Part shown: positions 16,855 to 25,387 of the stretch, in pieces
Position numbering within the stretch: the stretch's first letter is position 1
Layout: the number at the start of each line of letters is the position of its first letter
Assembly: GCF_000722545.1 (NCBI RefSeq)
Contig: NZ_JNVM01000024.1
Span: 1-64,000 of the forward strand
Source: Paenibacillus tyrphae
GTDB lineage: Bacteria; Bacillota; Bacilli; Paenibacillales; NBRC-103111
Direction of reading: 5' to 3'
DNA: 64,000 bases
Made by a program: the position numbers and the translations under genes
Notes under the pieces: generated by a model
The model's input: only the letters and a program-made list of their open reading frames with translations
Databases searched by the model: none
What the model was told of the DNA's origin: nothing

Positions 16855-17340
16855 CCGGATTGATGATCCGCCTGGACACGTACCACGAGACGGCGAATCC
16901 GGCGCCAATCAGCAACGTTTGCAGCACATAGGCATATTGTTTGATGCGGTTCAACTGCTTGAACAATTCCTTCTGCGACACAATGCTGACGATGCGCCAA
17001 TCCAGACCGTTATTCTGAACGCCGCCGGTCAAATGATAATTGAAAATAATGGCCGGATTTCCCTTCAGCCGGGTCAGCTTGTAGCCGTCTTCGCCAACCT
17101 CGAACAGTTCGGGATCGTAAATCGTCGTTCCGGCCAGCGACGCGTCCGGTGCCGAGAGTACGTACTGGCCTTCCGACAGCAGCATGGAGTTGCCCCAAAG
17201 CGGAGAAAACCATATTTTTATAGAGGTCATAGAGCGCTCGTTCCCGAATATAAACAACCAAATAACCGAGCCTCTGCCCGGTATAGAAATTGTAATATTT
17301 TCTGCCCAGCACAATGGATGGCCGTCCGGTCTCGTCCTTC
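16830..17340 (-). pseudogene. Cache/HAMP-type sensor or regulator, internal fragment
   Basis: One frame has GRKYYNFYTGQRLGYLVVYI, the other LLSEGQYVLSAPDASLAG and a membrane segment (VLQTLLIGAGFAVSWYVSRR) followed by IINPVNRLVRTI at the start of HAMP. The shift is near 17205. This is the extracellular dCache domain plus second membrane helix and HAMP start found in YesM/YesN-type Paenibacillus sensors and AraC regulators. Both ends are missing: the downstream end abuts the Tn3 fragment. Confidence 0.7.
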
Positions 17341-17364
17341 CTATATGAGTCAGCCGCTGGGTAA

Positions 17365-18540
17365 TTATTCCAAATTCAATCCGTCGGACAGATTCCTAGT
17401 TTTCAATTTCGTTCCTCCAAACCATATGCCCATGCCGAACAGAAGTGCAGATAATCCAAACAACCAGCCAAAGCTGCCATCGGAGTACAACAATCCCCCA
17501 ACGACGGGTCCTAAAGCCATTCCTACAAAACGGATGAAATTATACACCCCAACGGCCGTCGCCCGGTCAAGAACAAATTCCTCAGCCAAAATGGTAGTTT
17601 GCATCGGCATCGAGATGCCCGCAGTCAGCCCGTAGAGGGCAGTCGTTATCATGAGTAAGGTTAATGAGACCGAAGCAAGACAAATAAAACCAATGACCAT
17701 CATTAGATTCCACAAGCATGCGATAATCAGACTTTTGCGCGGCGCGATCTTCGTTTGAATTCGCCCCCCTAAGAAACTGCCGAACATCAACAACACAGAC
17801 ATTGGCAAAAAGACAAAGCCGATTTGCTTGGAGTCGAGACCATAATTGTAATTTAAAATATTCGGCAAAAAGACAAGGAAATTATAAAAAGCAAAATATT
17901 GCGTAAACCCGATCAACAGCATTGCCGATCCTGTGCGATTTCCCATAATTTTCACAAAACTGCGAACGCCGAACCGTTTACCCACCGCTCCTTCAGGCCT
18001 TGTTTCGGGCAGAAAACGCGCGGTTGCCAACACTAATGCAAGACCCATTGCAGCCAAAAGAATAAAGACTCCGACATAACCGCCAATGATACCGCCGAGC
18101 GTAGGGCCAATAATAGGACCTAGAGCCAAAAACATCTGGTACGTTCCCATCGCTTTTCCCCGCACACTGCCTTCGAACAAATCGCCGATAACGGTCGCCG
18201 CCACCACCGATGTCGCGGCAATTCCAACAGCTTGTAAAGCCCTAAATAACAACAGCATGTAAACGTTCATGGAAAAAGCGCAGCCGATCGAGGCGATAAT
18301 AAATAAGATCATCGTTGGAATCGCAATTTTACGGCGTCCCTTATTGTCAACCAGAGGACCATACACGATTTGCATCATCGCCGAGATGAACATAAAAATG
18401 GAGATGCTCATGTTTATCCAGTAGTACGATGTATTTAATTGATTGACCATATCGGGCAAGATCGGTGTAATAATCGTTTGCGATAACGAGGCTAGAAACG
18501 AACTTAGCCCAAGCACATATAAAATCAGCATTTTTTTCAT
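17365..18540 (-). CDS. MFS drug/metabolite exporter (DHA type)
   Basis: A 391-residue twelve-segment MFS protein; start ATG 18540 chosen behind GGAAGGTG at a good distance. Motif A is VYGPLVDNKGRRK in loop 2-3 and motif C is LGPIIGPTLGGIIGG in helix 5, as in proton-driven drug/H+ antiporters of the Bcr/CflA kind. It follows a Fur-controlled AraC regulator, from which it is separated by a terminator, and has 238 bases of its own upstream region. Siderophore export is plausible by context only. Confidence 0.9.
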   Translation of the reverse strand: MKKMLILYVLGLSSFLASLSQTIITPILPDMVNQLNTSYYWINMSISIFMFISAMMQIVYGPLVDNKGRRKIAIPTMILFIIASIGCAFSMNVYMLLLFRALQAVGIAATSVVAATVIGDLFEGSVRGKAMGTYQMFLALGPIIGPTLGGIIGGYVGVFILLAAMGLALVLATARFLPETRPEGAVGKRFGVRSFVKIMGNRTGSAMLLIGFTQYFAFYNFLVFLPNILNYNYGLDSKQIGFVFLPMSVLLMFGSFLGGRIQTKIAPRKSLIIACLWNLMMVIGFICLASVSLTLLMITTALYGLTAGISMPMQTTILAEEFVLDRATAVGVYNFIRFVGMALGPVVGGLLYSDGSFGWLFGLSALLFGMGIWFGGTKLKTRNLSDGLNLE

Positions 18541-18727
18541 AGAAAGCATCACCTTCCATTGACTTTTTCAATTCTGCATCCATACTTCCAAATGCCTTTC
18601 GAGCGTCAGCCCGGATTCAACGCATTTGTGTCCTCCTCTTCGATACGTTATCATTTTTATCATTTTTGTGTCTTCCACTGCGCGGATTTTTTCTGTCACC
18701 GGATGGATTTTTTCTTGTTGGTGTCGA

Positions 18728-18766
18728 CAAAAAAAGGACGGAGTAGTTTTGACCTACTCCATCCCG
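18728..18766 (-). terminator. Terminator of the second AraC regulator
   Basis: Minus strand: GGGATGGAGTAG, loop, CTACTCCGTCC, then seven T. It lies 25 bases after the AraC stop codon. Confidence 0.85.
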
Positions 18767-18790
18767 TTTTCATCATAACCTGATTTGATT

Positions 18791-19753
18791 TTATAATTGG
18801 CTCGGCTTTAAACCGTACTTTTCTTTAAAAGCGGAAGCGAAGTACCCCGGGTTTGAATAGCCTACCGAATACGCCACCTCGGAAATATTCAATTGACCTT
18901 GCTGCAGCAGGTAAAACGCTTTTTCCAATCTTTTCTCGCGCAAGTAGCCAAAAACGGTCGTACCGAACAACTCCTTAAATCCGGCTTTCAGTTTGAAGTC
19001 ATTTAAGCCGACATGCCTTGCTATTTCAATGAGTGATGGAGGATTCTCCATATTTTGAAGCAGCAGCTGCCCGGCTGCGTGAATTTTTTCTTCGTCGTCC
19101 CCGCGCAGAACGGATGCCTTCCCCTGCGAGTTGCAAACCGACGGACGAATCAGCTGCCAAAAATATATCGAAAGAAGCTCCGTCACCTTGGCCTCCATGT
19201 ACATATTTCTTAGTCCTTTCGGATAGGGGCATCTCATCATTTGCCATAAGATAACCTGTATGGCGGGGTCGAGCGCTTCTTGACAATAGGATCCGCCGAA
19301 CATCTCGTCAACGGGCCCGAAGTCCAGACTCCGATCAGAATATATTTGCTGCATAAATTCATCGAACCTTGGAGGCGGTACTCTAATTTTCAGAAAAGTC
19401 ATCTGCACTCCGGCGATATATTTAATTTTCTTCGCTTGGTTTCTGAACGATAGCTGACTAAAGTTTTCTATGGCATGTTGAGATACTCCGTCAATACAAT
19501 AATCAATATGGCCGTGAAGCAGAAAATTCAAATCTATAAAAGAAACCGGAGAAGTGATTTCAACATCATCTGCTTCCCGCAGTTGAAAGTCCCATATATG
19601 AATTTCCATTCCGCTATGAAGCCGAATTCGTTCAATCGTTCCCTGACCGACCGTTTCAGGAAATTGGATTCTTTCCACTCCTGTATTGGCACTGGGAAGA
19701 TGCATACGCTCCAACAGTCCGCAAAATGTTCTATTAAAAACAGTGGAGCTCAT
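18791..19753 (-). CDS. AraC-family regulator, PchR/YbtA-like (second copy)
   Basis: From ATG 19753 (GAGGG eight bases upstream) the product has 320 residues. The C-terminus is the AraC double HTH (NPPSLIEIARHVGLNDFKLK, FKELFGTTVFGYLREKRLEK, NISEVAYSVGYSNPGYFASA). It is a clear paralogue of the regulator at 10312-11277: FKE.FGTTVFG is the same and the N-terminal part has the same GT.ERIRL.SGMEI pattern. It is expressed from a Fur-box promoter and probably activates the MFS exporter downstream when its chelate ligand is present. Confidence 0.9.
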   Translation of the reverse strand: MSSTVFNRTFCGLLERMHLPSANTGVERIQFPETVGQGTIERIRLHSGMEIHIWDFQLREADDVEITSPVSFIDLNFLLHGHIDYCIDGVSQHAIENFSQLSFRNQAKKIKYIAGVQMTFLKIRVPPPRFDEFMQQIYSDRSLDFGPVDEMFGGSYCQEALDPAIQVILWQMMRCPYPKGLRNMYMEAKVTELLSIYFWQLIRPSVCNSQGKASVLRGDDEEKIHAAGQLLLQNMENPPSLIEIARHVGLNDFKLKAGFKELFGTTVFGYLREKRLEKAFYLLQQGQLNISEVAYSVGYSNPGYFASAFKEKYGLKPSQL

Positions 19754-19801
19754 GATCATCGCCCTCTCTCGCACAATCTAGGGATCAAGTGATTTTACTT
19801 T

Positions 19802-19831
19802 ATTATATTTCTAATTGATAATGATTTTCAA
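19802..19831 (-). promoter_or_regulatory. Promoter with Fur box for the second AraC regulator
   Basis: On the minus strand TTGAAA (19831-19826) and TATAAT (19807-19802) are 18 bases apart. TGATAATGATTTTCA (19816-19830) matches 13 of the 14 fixed positions of the 7-1-7 Fur consensus and fills the -35 and spacer. Confidence 0.8.
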
Positions 19832-19988
19832 TCATAAAACAAAGCTTTGAAAATAGACGAAAAAAGAGGGTGTCCCCAGAGGTCGGGTGGCTTTCAAATA
19901 ATTCGCCGATTTTATAAATTGACAACCAACATACAACGTAATAAAATATTTTTACGTAAATATAAAATTTTAAATGGGTGGTGGCTTC

Positions 19989-20990
19989 ATGAACCTGTTA
20001 ATCTTGGGCGGTACCCGGTTTCTAGGGAGGGCTTTGGCAGAGACGGCGCTGGATCGAGGGCACACGTTGACACTCTTTCATCGCAACCGGCACGGTCAAG
20101 ACGTGTTTCCCGAAGCGGAGCACCTTATCGGGGACCGGGAAAGCGAGCTTGAGCTGCTGCAGGGCAGGACGTGGGACGCGGTGATCGATACGTGCGGCTT
20201 TGTTCCCCGCGTCGTGCGTTCCTCGGTCGAACTGCTGAAGGAACGCGTAGGACATTATACGTTCATTTCATCCGTATCCGTGTATGAGGATTTAAAGCGG
20301 TTACATGTAAAGGAAGACGCTCCTGTCGCAACTCTTTCCGATGAGAGCACCGAGGACGTGACGCAGCATTACGGCGCGCTCAAAGCGCTTTGCGAGAAAG
20401 CGGTCGAAGACGCCATGCCCGGCAGAGCGCTGCACATCCGGCCCGGTCTGATCGTCGGCCCATACGATTATTCGGACCGCTTTACGTACTGGCCCCATCG
20501 GATCGCCCAAGGGGGAGAAGTGCTCGTGCCGCCGAAAGAAGGGCGTGTTCAGGTGATCGATGCGAGAGACCTCGCCGCGTGGATTATCGACTTGGTCGAA
20601 AAGCAGACGGTCGGCACGTTTCATGCCAGCGGCAGCGACTCTACGATGGAGCAGCTTGTTGACGCTTGTTCCCGGTTCAGCAGCCGGCCAGCCGAGTTCA
20701 CCTGGGTCACCGAACCGTTCTTGAGAGAGCAGCAGGTTGGGGAATGGATCGAGCTCCCTCTCTGGCTGCAAAGCGACAGCTTGATCGGCTTGTTCGCCAT
20801 GGACAATACGAAGGCTTTTGCTTCGGGGCTGACAACCAGGCCGTTAATCGACACGGTTCGCGACACCCTTGCATGGGATCGAAGCCGCCAGTCGGAGGAG
20901 AAGCGCAAAGCCGGACTGGACCCGGCCCGCGAGACGGAGCTGCTCCGCCTGTGGCATAGCAGGGATGCCGCTTCTTTCGGGCCAAAATGA
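19989..20990 (+). CDS. NAD-dependent epimerase/dehydratase-family protein
   Basis: A 333-residue extended-SDR protein; ATG 19989 follows GGGTGGTGG. The cofactor site is unusual but clear (LLILGGTRFLGRALAE, residues ~3-18), as in isoflavone-reductase/atypical SDRs. The strand-4 region is DAVIDTCGFVPR, then FISSVSVYED and YGALKALCE with the Tyr-Lys pair. Such proteins are widespread in Paenibacillus as putative reductases of unknown substrate. It stands alone, convergent with the AraC gene at 21119. Confidence 0.88.
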   Translation: MNLLILGGTRFLGRALAETALDRGHTLTLFHRNRHGQDVFPEAEHLIGDRESELELLQGRTWDAVIDTCGFVPRVVRSSVELLKERVGHYTFISSVSVYEDLKRLHVKEDAPVATLSDESTEDVTQHYGALKALCEKAVEDAMPGRALHIRPGLIVGPYDYSDRFTYWPHRIAQGGEVLVPPKEGRVQVIDARDLAAWIIDLVEKQTVGTFHASGSDSTMEQLVDACSRFSSRPAEFTWVTEPFLREQQVGEWIELPLWLQSDSLIGLFAMDNTKAFASGLTTRPLIDTVRDTLAWDRSRQSEEKRKAGLDPARETELLRLWHSRDAASFGPK

Positions 20991-21072
20991 ATTGAAACGC
21001 TTACAAAATTGAGAATAACTCGTTCGGAAGGCAGACATAGTGCCGACAAGATCGCCGGACCACTCCCGTGCG

Positions 21073-21116
21073 CCGCGGCCGCGTGCAGTGGAAAAGCACG
21101 CGTACCACGGCCGCGG
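21073..21116. terminator. GC-rich hairpin between convergent genes
   Basis: CCGCGGCCGCGTGC is mirrored by GCACGCG ... GGCCGCGG across a small loop, making a very stable interrupted stem between the epimerase stop and the AraC stop. There is no T-run, so it may act as a pause or 3' end protector for both genes. Confidence 0.45.
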
Positions 21117-21118
21117 AG

Positions 21119-22021
21119 TTATGAGCAGCCGTCGTGCTTCGGCTTGTAATCGCTCGGGGCTTGGCCGGTCCACCGGCGGAATTGCCGGGAGAAATGGCTC
21201 GCGGATTGAAATCCGAGCCGTTCGGCGATCTCCGTCATCGGCAGGTTCGTCGTCACCAGCAGCTCCTTCGCCAGACTCAGCCTTCTTCGGCTGACGTACT
21301 GTTTGGGCGACAAGCCGTACACCTTGGAGAACAGCTTCGAGCATTGGCTGCGGCTCAGGTGAAGCTCCTCCGCCACGGCGGAAATCGTCGCCTCTTCATG
21401 AAAGCTGCCGGCCAGCCGCTCTTCGATCGCATGAGCCACATCGATGGCAAATAAAGTAGCCTCCTTGGACGAGACTTGTCCGGCGTAAGCATCCCGCTCC
21501 CGGATTAACGCAAGCACATCCCGGACGATGAGTAACGTATAAGATTGCAGCAGCAGCCGGTCCTCGAACCGGGGATTCAGCTCCTCGCGCCAAGACGTGT
21601 CTCCATGCGTATCGGGAGCTGCGTACTGCCGCATCATTTCTTCCAATTCCTGTACGTAGAACGTAAGCTTCCCGCGGCTCGCAGATTCGGACGGAATATG
21701 GGCGTAAGGCGCAATCCCGAGCACGCTCCGCACCTCCGCATCGTCCAAGTCGAAATGCACGTTGAAGAACCGGTAATATGAGCTTGCGGCTGCTGCGGAC
21801 TCGTGACGGATGCCCGATTTGATCAGCAACCAATCCCCTTGACGAAGCGTCAAGGAATTCCGGTTAATTTCATGCACCGATTCGCCTTCCAGGCAGCAGA
21901 TCAGCTCATACAAATGATGATGATGCCGCGGGTATCGCCAACCCGGCGGCTTGATGCCGAAGTGACAGCCGGTCACCTGCAGCGTCTGTGTCATATTAGG
22001 AAAATGGAATAAACGGTCCAT
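21119..22021 (-). CDS. AraC-family regulator with cupin sensor
   Basis: The start ATG 22021 (GGGAG upstream) gives 300 residues; the longer frame from 22171 overlaps the terminator of the next gene. The N-terminal cupin shows PPGWRYPRHHHHLYELICCL, a sugar-sensing beta-barrel with a His cluster. The C-terminal HTH pair has ATISAVAEELHLSRSQCSKL and MTEIAERLGFQSASHFSRQF. It lies directly downstream of a GH35 gene on the same strand and is the likely activator of that gene. Confidence 0.9.
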   Translation of the reverse strand: MDRLFHFPNMTQTLQVTGCHFGIKPPGWRYPRHHHHLYELICCLEGESVHEINRNSLTLRQGDWLLIKSGIRHESAAAASSYYRFFNVHFDLDDAEVRSVLGIAPYAHIPSESASRGKLTFYVQELEEMMRQYAAPDTHGDTSWREELNPRFEDRLLLQSYTLLIVRDVLALIRERDAYAGQVSSKEATLFAIDVAHAIEERLAGSFHEEATISAVAEELHLSRSQCSKLFSKVYGLSPKQYVSRRRLSLAKELLVTTNLPMTEIAERLGFQSASHFSRQFRRWTGQAPSDYKPKHDGCS

Positions 22022-22128
22022 ACCGGCGCCGTCTCCCTTCTGGCCAAATCCACGCTTTCCCTCAATGTAACACGTTTCGCCGGCTGATGTCATCTCGAAG
22101 CGAGTATCCAAAAATACCCACAAACCAT

Positions 22129-22167
22129 AAAAAACCGGCGCCAACCCTTGATAGGTCGGCACCGGCC
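22129..22167 (-). terminator. Terminator of the beta-galactosidase gene
   Basis: Minus strand: CCGGTGCCGACC, a short loop, GGGTTGGCGCCGG and six T. It starts 16 bases after the stop codon. Confidence 0.85.
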
Positions 22168-22182
22168 TCATTAGTCACCTTA

Positions 22183-23958
22183 TTATAGCGTTACCTGCGA
22201 TACCGGTCCGAGCTCCGGCCGGTCCGTGAACGTCAGCTCCCGCTTCTCCGTTCCATGAAGCTCGAACACGACGATCTCGTTCTCCCCTTCCCGCAGCAGC
22301 GGCGCAGGGATATACAGCGTCTGCTGCGGCCCGCGCTTCCAGTAACGGCCCAGATGGAAGCCGTTGACGTACACGGTGCCCTTGTTCCAGCCGTCGAGGC
22401 GCAGGAACGTATCCGCCGGCTGTCCCTCGATCGGCAGCACCGCGCGGTAAAAGCCCGGGTATCCCGGCTCCGCTTCCTTCCCGTCAAAGCTGACCGGGGC
22501 TACGTCCTCCAGCGGCAGCGGATAGATGTTCCAGCCGAACAGGAACTGGTTGCCGTGACGTATGCCTTCCGTGATGCCTTTGCGGTCAAGCATGAACGGC
22601 CCGTAGTTGATGCGGCCCATATTTTCCACCAAAATACGCAGTGTCGCTCCGCCCTCTGGCACGGCGAAAGATACCTTTTGGCTCGGGTCCCAGCGCTCGA
22701 TGACACCCAGGAACTCGTCGTTCACATAAACCAACGCCCGGTCGCGGCAATCCTGCAGCACAAGCTCCCGTTCCTCCCGCGGCCCGGAGATGAACGTTTC
22801 GTACAGGATGAACCCGTCGTTTTGTCCGACTGCCTCCATCGGCTCCGGGCACGTGTGGCGGACCGCCTCCGACAGGCTGTCCAGCTGTCCGAACAGCGAA
22901 GCCGCTTCGCGAACCGGCACGCTTCCATAGGCGGCCTTCGGAATCGGCTGCGGCAGCTCCAGCGGCGGCAGCTCCATGTAGCGGGACAGCGTTTCCCGCA
23001 CCGCGTAAAACTTATCCGTCGGCTCGCCGGATTCGTTCAGCGGCACATCGTAATCGTAGCTGGTGATCGTCGGCTCGTAATGATCGCGCTGCGGGCAGTT
23101 TGCCCCGCTCATATAGCCGAAGTTCGTTCCGCCGTGGAACATGTAGAAATTGACCGAAGCGCCGAGACGGAGCATATCGTCGAATACGTCCGCCACGTCC
23201 TTCGCGTCCCGCGTATGGTGATCCTCGCCCCAATGGTCGAACCAGCCGTTCCAATATTCCATGCACATGATCGGTCCATCCGGCTGGTATTTCCGCAGCA
23301 TCTCGAACGCTTCTTCCGCCCGGGACCCGAAGTTCACCGTTTCCAGCACGCCGGGAATCATGCCGCCCTGCAGCATGAAATGCTCCGGTCCGTCGGAGGT
23401 GAACAGCAGCACGTCCATTCCCCGCTGCAGCATCGCATCCTTCAAATAAACCAGGTACGCCCGGTCGTTCCCGTAGCTGCCGTACTCGTTCTCGATCTGC
23501 ATCGCGATAATCGGGCCGCCGTTCGTACACAGCAACGGCTTGAACAGCGGTAGCAGCACGTCATAGTACGCGTCGACACGGTCAAGATACGGCCGGTGCA
23601 TGCAGCGCACCCGCATGCCCGGGTCGGCGAGCAGCCAAGCCGGCAGCCCGCCAAACTCCCACTCCGCACAAATGTACGGGCTCGGCCGCACGATCACATG
23701 CAGACCGACCTCGCCGGCGATCTCAACAAAACGAACCACGTCCGCCAGCCCGTCGAAACGGAACTGGCCCGGCTTCGGCTCGTGAAGATTCCAAGGAATA
23801 TACGTTTCTACGGTATTGAAGCCGCAGGCTTTCAGCTTAAGCAGGCGATCCCGCCAATACTCGGGCACCACCCGGAAATAATGAATCGCACCGGAAACAA
23901 GACGGATCGGTTCCCCGTCCAGACAAAATTGCCCGTTTTGCACATCGAACGTCGCCAT
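22183..23958 (-). CDS. Beta-galactosidase, glycoside hydrolase family 35
   Basis: A 591-residue GH35 enzyme without signal peptide, hence cytoplasmic. The N-terminal TIM barrel shows SGAIHYFRV.PEYW and NTVETYIPWNLHEP. The acid/base is Glu158 in QIENEYG and the nucleophile Glu234 in CMEYWNGWFDHWG. C-terminal beta domains end with YVNGFHLGRYWKRGPQQTLY. The start follows AGAAAGGG. It releases terminal beta-galactose from imported oligosaccharides. It is followed by its cupin-AraC regulator, and no sugar transporter adjoins it. Confidence 0.95.
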   Translation of the reverse strand: MATFDVQNGQFCLDGEPIRLVSGAIHYFRVVPEYWRDRLLKLKACGFNTVETYIPWNLHEPKPGQFRFDGLADVVRFVEIAGEVGLHVIVRPSPYICAEWEFGGLPAWLLADPGMRVRCMHRPYLDRVDAYYDVLLPLFKPLLCTNGGPIIAMQIENEYGSYGNDRAYLVYLKDAMLQRGMDVLLFTSDGPEHFMLQGGMIPGVLETVNFGSRAEEAFEMLRKYQPDGPIMCMEYWNGWFDHWGEDHHTRDAKDVADVFDDMLRLGASVNFYMFHGGTNFGYMSGANCPQRDHYEPTITSYDYDVPLNESGEPTDKFYAVRETLSRYMELPPLELPQPIPKAAYGSVPVREAASLFGQLDSLSEAVRHTCPEPMEAVGQNDGFILYETFISGPREERELVLQDCRDRALVYVNDEFLGVIERWDPSQKVSFAVPEGGATLRILVENMGRINYGPFMLDRKGITEGIRHGNQFLFGWNIYPLPLEDVAPVSFDGKEAEPGYPGFYRAVLPIEGQPADTFLRLDGWNKGTVYVNGFHLGRYWKRGPQQTLYIPAPLLREGENEIVVFELHGTEKRELTFTDRPELGPVSQVTL

Positions 23959-24038
23959 AAGAGCACCCTTTCTGCATTCGGTATTCTCCCTTTATCTTAG
24001 AACGTCCGCGGACAATACCGAATAGCCAAAGCGTCCGA

Positions 24039-24206
24039 TTATTTGACCTTTTTTTCCGCTGGTCGGATAGCGTAGGGCGTCTCTATATAAAAACCGTAAG
24101 ACAAGGAATACAAGGTCTTGGGACTAAATAGTGGTAACAGATGATTATGGGGGTAAAATACATATCCTTCCGGTTCATTCGGCAATAGGATTTTAAAATT
24201 AGTCAC
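24039..24206 (-). CDS. Small hypothetical protein after the Imm8-like gene
   Basis: A 55-residue frame from GTG 24206, which overlaps the stop of the upstream gene (GGTGACTAA). It begins MTNFKILLPNEPEGYVFYPH and ends IETPYAIRPAEKKVK. I do not recognise it. The overlap and proper length suggest translational coupling, but it could be the tail of a broken toxin or immunity gene. Confidence 0.4.
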   Translation of the reverse strand: MTNFKILLPNEPEGYVFYPHNHLLPLFSPKTLYSLSYGFYIETPYAIRPAEKKVK

Positions 24207-24579
24207 CATACTCAGACATGCAATAGTTCATGATATTACTTCGTACTTCCTGCCAAGTCTCGCCCCTGCATTCTAGTATTATATCTTCTATTATTTTTTT
24301 CGCTGTTTCATAGTCATACTTATCAACTATGATTAAACCTTTTTTAAAAACTGCCTTTTGGTTCTGTAGCACATACATTAATCTTTTAGGAGTAGTCAAG
24401 TTAAAGTAAAACACATCTACGTCTTTACTCCCCTCCTCTCCTATCTCTGCACTAAGTACTACCCAGAAATCATCATCTGAATCAGGAGGAAATACTACCC
24501 CTAGAAATTTTAAAGAAGGTTTAATCAAAATATAATCCTCCTTTATATGGATTAGCGGTTTTCGATGCTCCTCAGACAT
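24199..24579 (-). CDS. Imm8-like immunity protein
   Basis: 126 residues with the Imm8 pattern: DDDFWVVLSAEIGEEGSKDV, DVFYFNLTTPKRL, then KKGLIIVDKYDYETA and GETWQEVRSNIMNYCMSEYG. In polymorphic toxin systems Imm8 proteins protect against a nuclease tip made by a neighbouring gene. No toxin is next to it; the nearest are 25 kb away in the effector island. The gene is AT-rich compared with the GH35 gene beside it, which fits transfer. Confidence 0.65.
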   Translation of the reverse strand: MSEEHRKPLIHIKEDYILIKPSLKFLGVVFPPDSDDDFWVVLSAEIGEEGSKDVDVFYFNLTTPKRLMYVLQNQKAVFKKGLIIVDKYDYETAKKIIEDIILECRGETWQEVRSNIMNYCMSEYGD

Positions 24580-24614
24580 TGGACGATGCCAGCTAATAGT
24601 TCATTTTTAATATG

Positions 24615-25076
24615 TTATCGTGGCCGCTTACCCAAATGTATGCTATAAAGTTTCACGCTCTCTTCTTCGATCGTAAACACCACAATAACGTCCGCTTTAG
24701 ACTTAAACCCTATCTGCGGGTTTTTAAAGGTATGCTGTTCATCCTCCTCCAGTACCACATTGAAATGCTCGGCATGGATAAGAAACTCCTCTGCGCTTAC
24801 TGATTTATTGGGTAACCAGCCTTCAAGCTGCAATCCATGTGGAAATTCGACGATTTCATCAAAGTACAGATGAATGGATTGAAGAGTGGCGTGAGGATCA
24901 TTGCTGGAAAAGGAAAGTTGTAACGAACCATAGTTTAAAATGTATGGTGTTGAGGAGACAGAAATATCCTGGGGTTCGCCTAGTAAGCCTTCCACAGTAT
25001 CTCTTTTCAGACCTAACGAAATCTCTCCGAGCAGACCTGCTGAATAAATTTCATGAAAGATGACATCTTGGCACAT
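24615..25076 (-). CDS. Hypothetical protein, immunity-like
   Basis: 153 residues, acidic, no signal peptide. The segment LGLKRDTVEGLLGEPQDISV then ILNYGSLQLSFSS and LQSIHLYFDE resembles a family often seen next to contact-dependent toxins (L..G.....V...LG.P......Y..LEL.F). It is co-directional with the Imm8-like gene 35 bases downstream. I take it as part of an orphan immunity pair. The 311 bases from 25077 to the TetR gene hold the TetR promoter and operator; a 64-codon minus ORF there is unconvincing. Confidence 0.5.
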   Translation of the reverse strand: MCQDVIFHEIYSAGLLGEISLGLKRDTVEGLLGEPQDISVSSTPYILNYGSLQLSFSSNDPHATLQSIHLYFDEIVEFPHGLQLEGWLPNKSVSAEEFLIHAEHFNVVLEEDEQHTFKNPQIGFKSKADVIVVFTIEEESVKLYSIHLGKRPR

Positions 25077-25299
25077 CCCATTATTATTTTTCCAGCGCTT
25101 GCAACAGGAATCGCTCTAATTCCAAATGCTACGAATCGCCTATTTTTTCCATGGAAAATGTAAACTTTATCACCTTTTTCCCTTCCCTGTTGTAAAAAAA
25201 TGTCCACAACCTATCCCCAATATCTGGATAACTTCTCTTTCCTTAGGATATCCTATAAACGAGTCCCTCCAAATTTCGACAAAATTCGCATATTGGGGC

Positions 25300-25328
25300 T
25301 TGACATGGGGGCTTGTTTAAAATATAGT
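25300..25328 (+). promoter_or_regulatory. Sigma-A promoter of the TetR/ABC operon
   Basis: TTGACA (25300-25305), 17 bases, TATAGT (25323-25328). It is an almost perfect vegetative promoter, followed 18 bases later by a palindromic operator. Confidence 0.85.
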
Positions 25329-25346
25329 AAACCCATCGGAATTAAC

Positions 25347-25368
25347 CTTAACTGACTCGTCAGTTAAG
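25347..25368. promoter_or_regulatory. TetR operator, perfect inverted repeat
   Basis: CTTAACTGAC and GTCAGTTAAG are exact 10-bp arms with a 2-base spacer, placed over the transcription start and just before the ribosome binding site. TGAC..GTCA cores are typical of TetR autorepression. Confidence 0.85.
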
Positions 25369-25387
25369 TGGAGAGGGGCGATGGAAG

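Noticed and set aside
22255..23553. 432-codon open frame on the plus strand opposite the GH35 gene
   Set aside because: It is the antisense of a gene with all GH35 catalytic motifs. Its own translation is Arg/His/Leu-rich with no recognisable domain, a common effect of GC-rich codon use.
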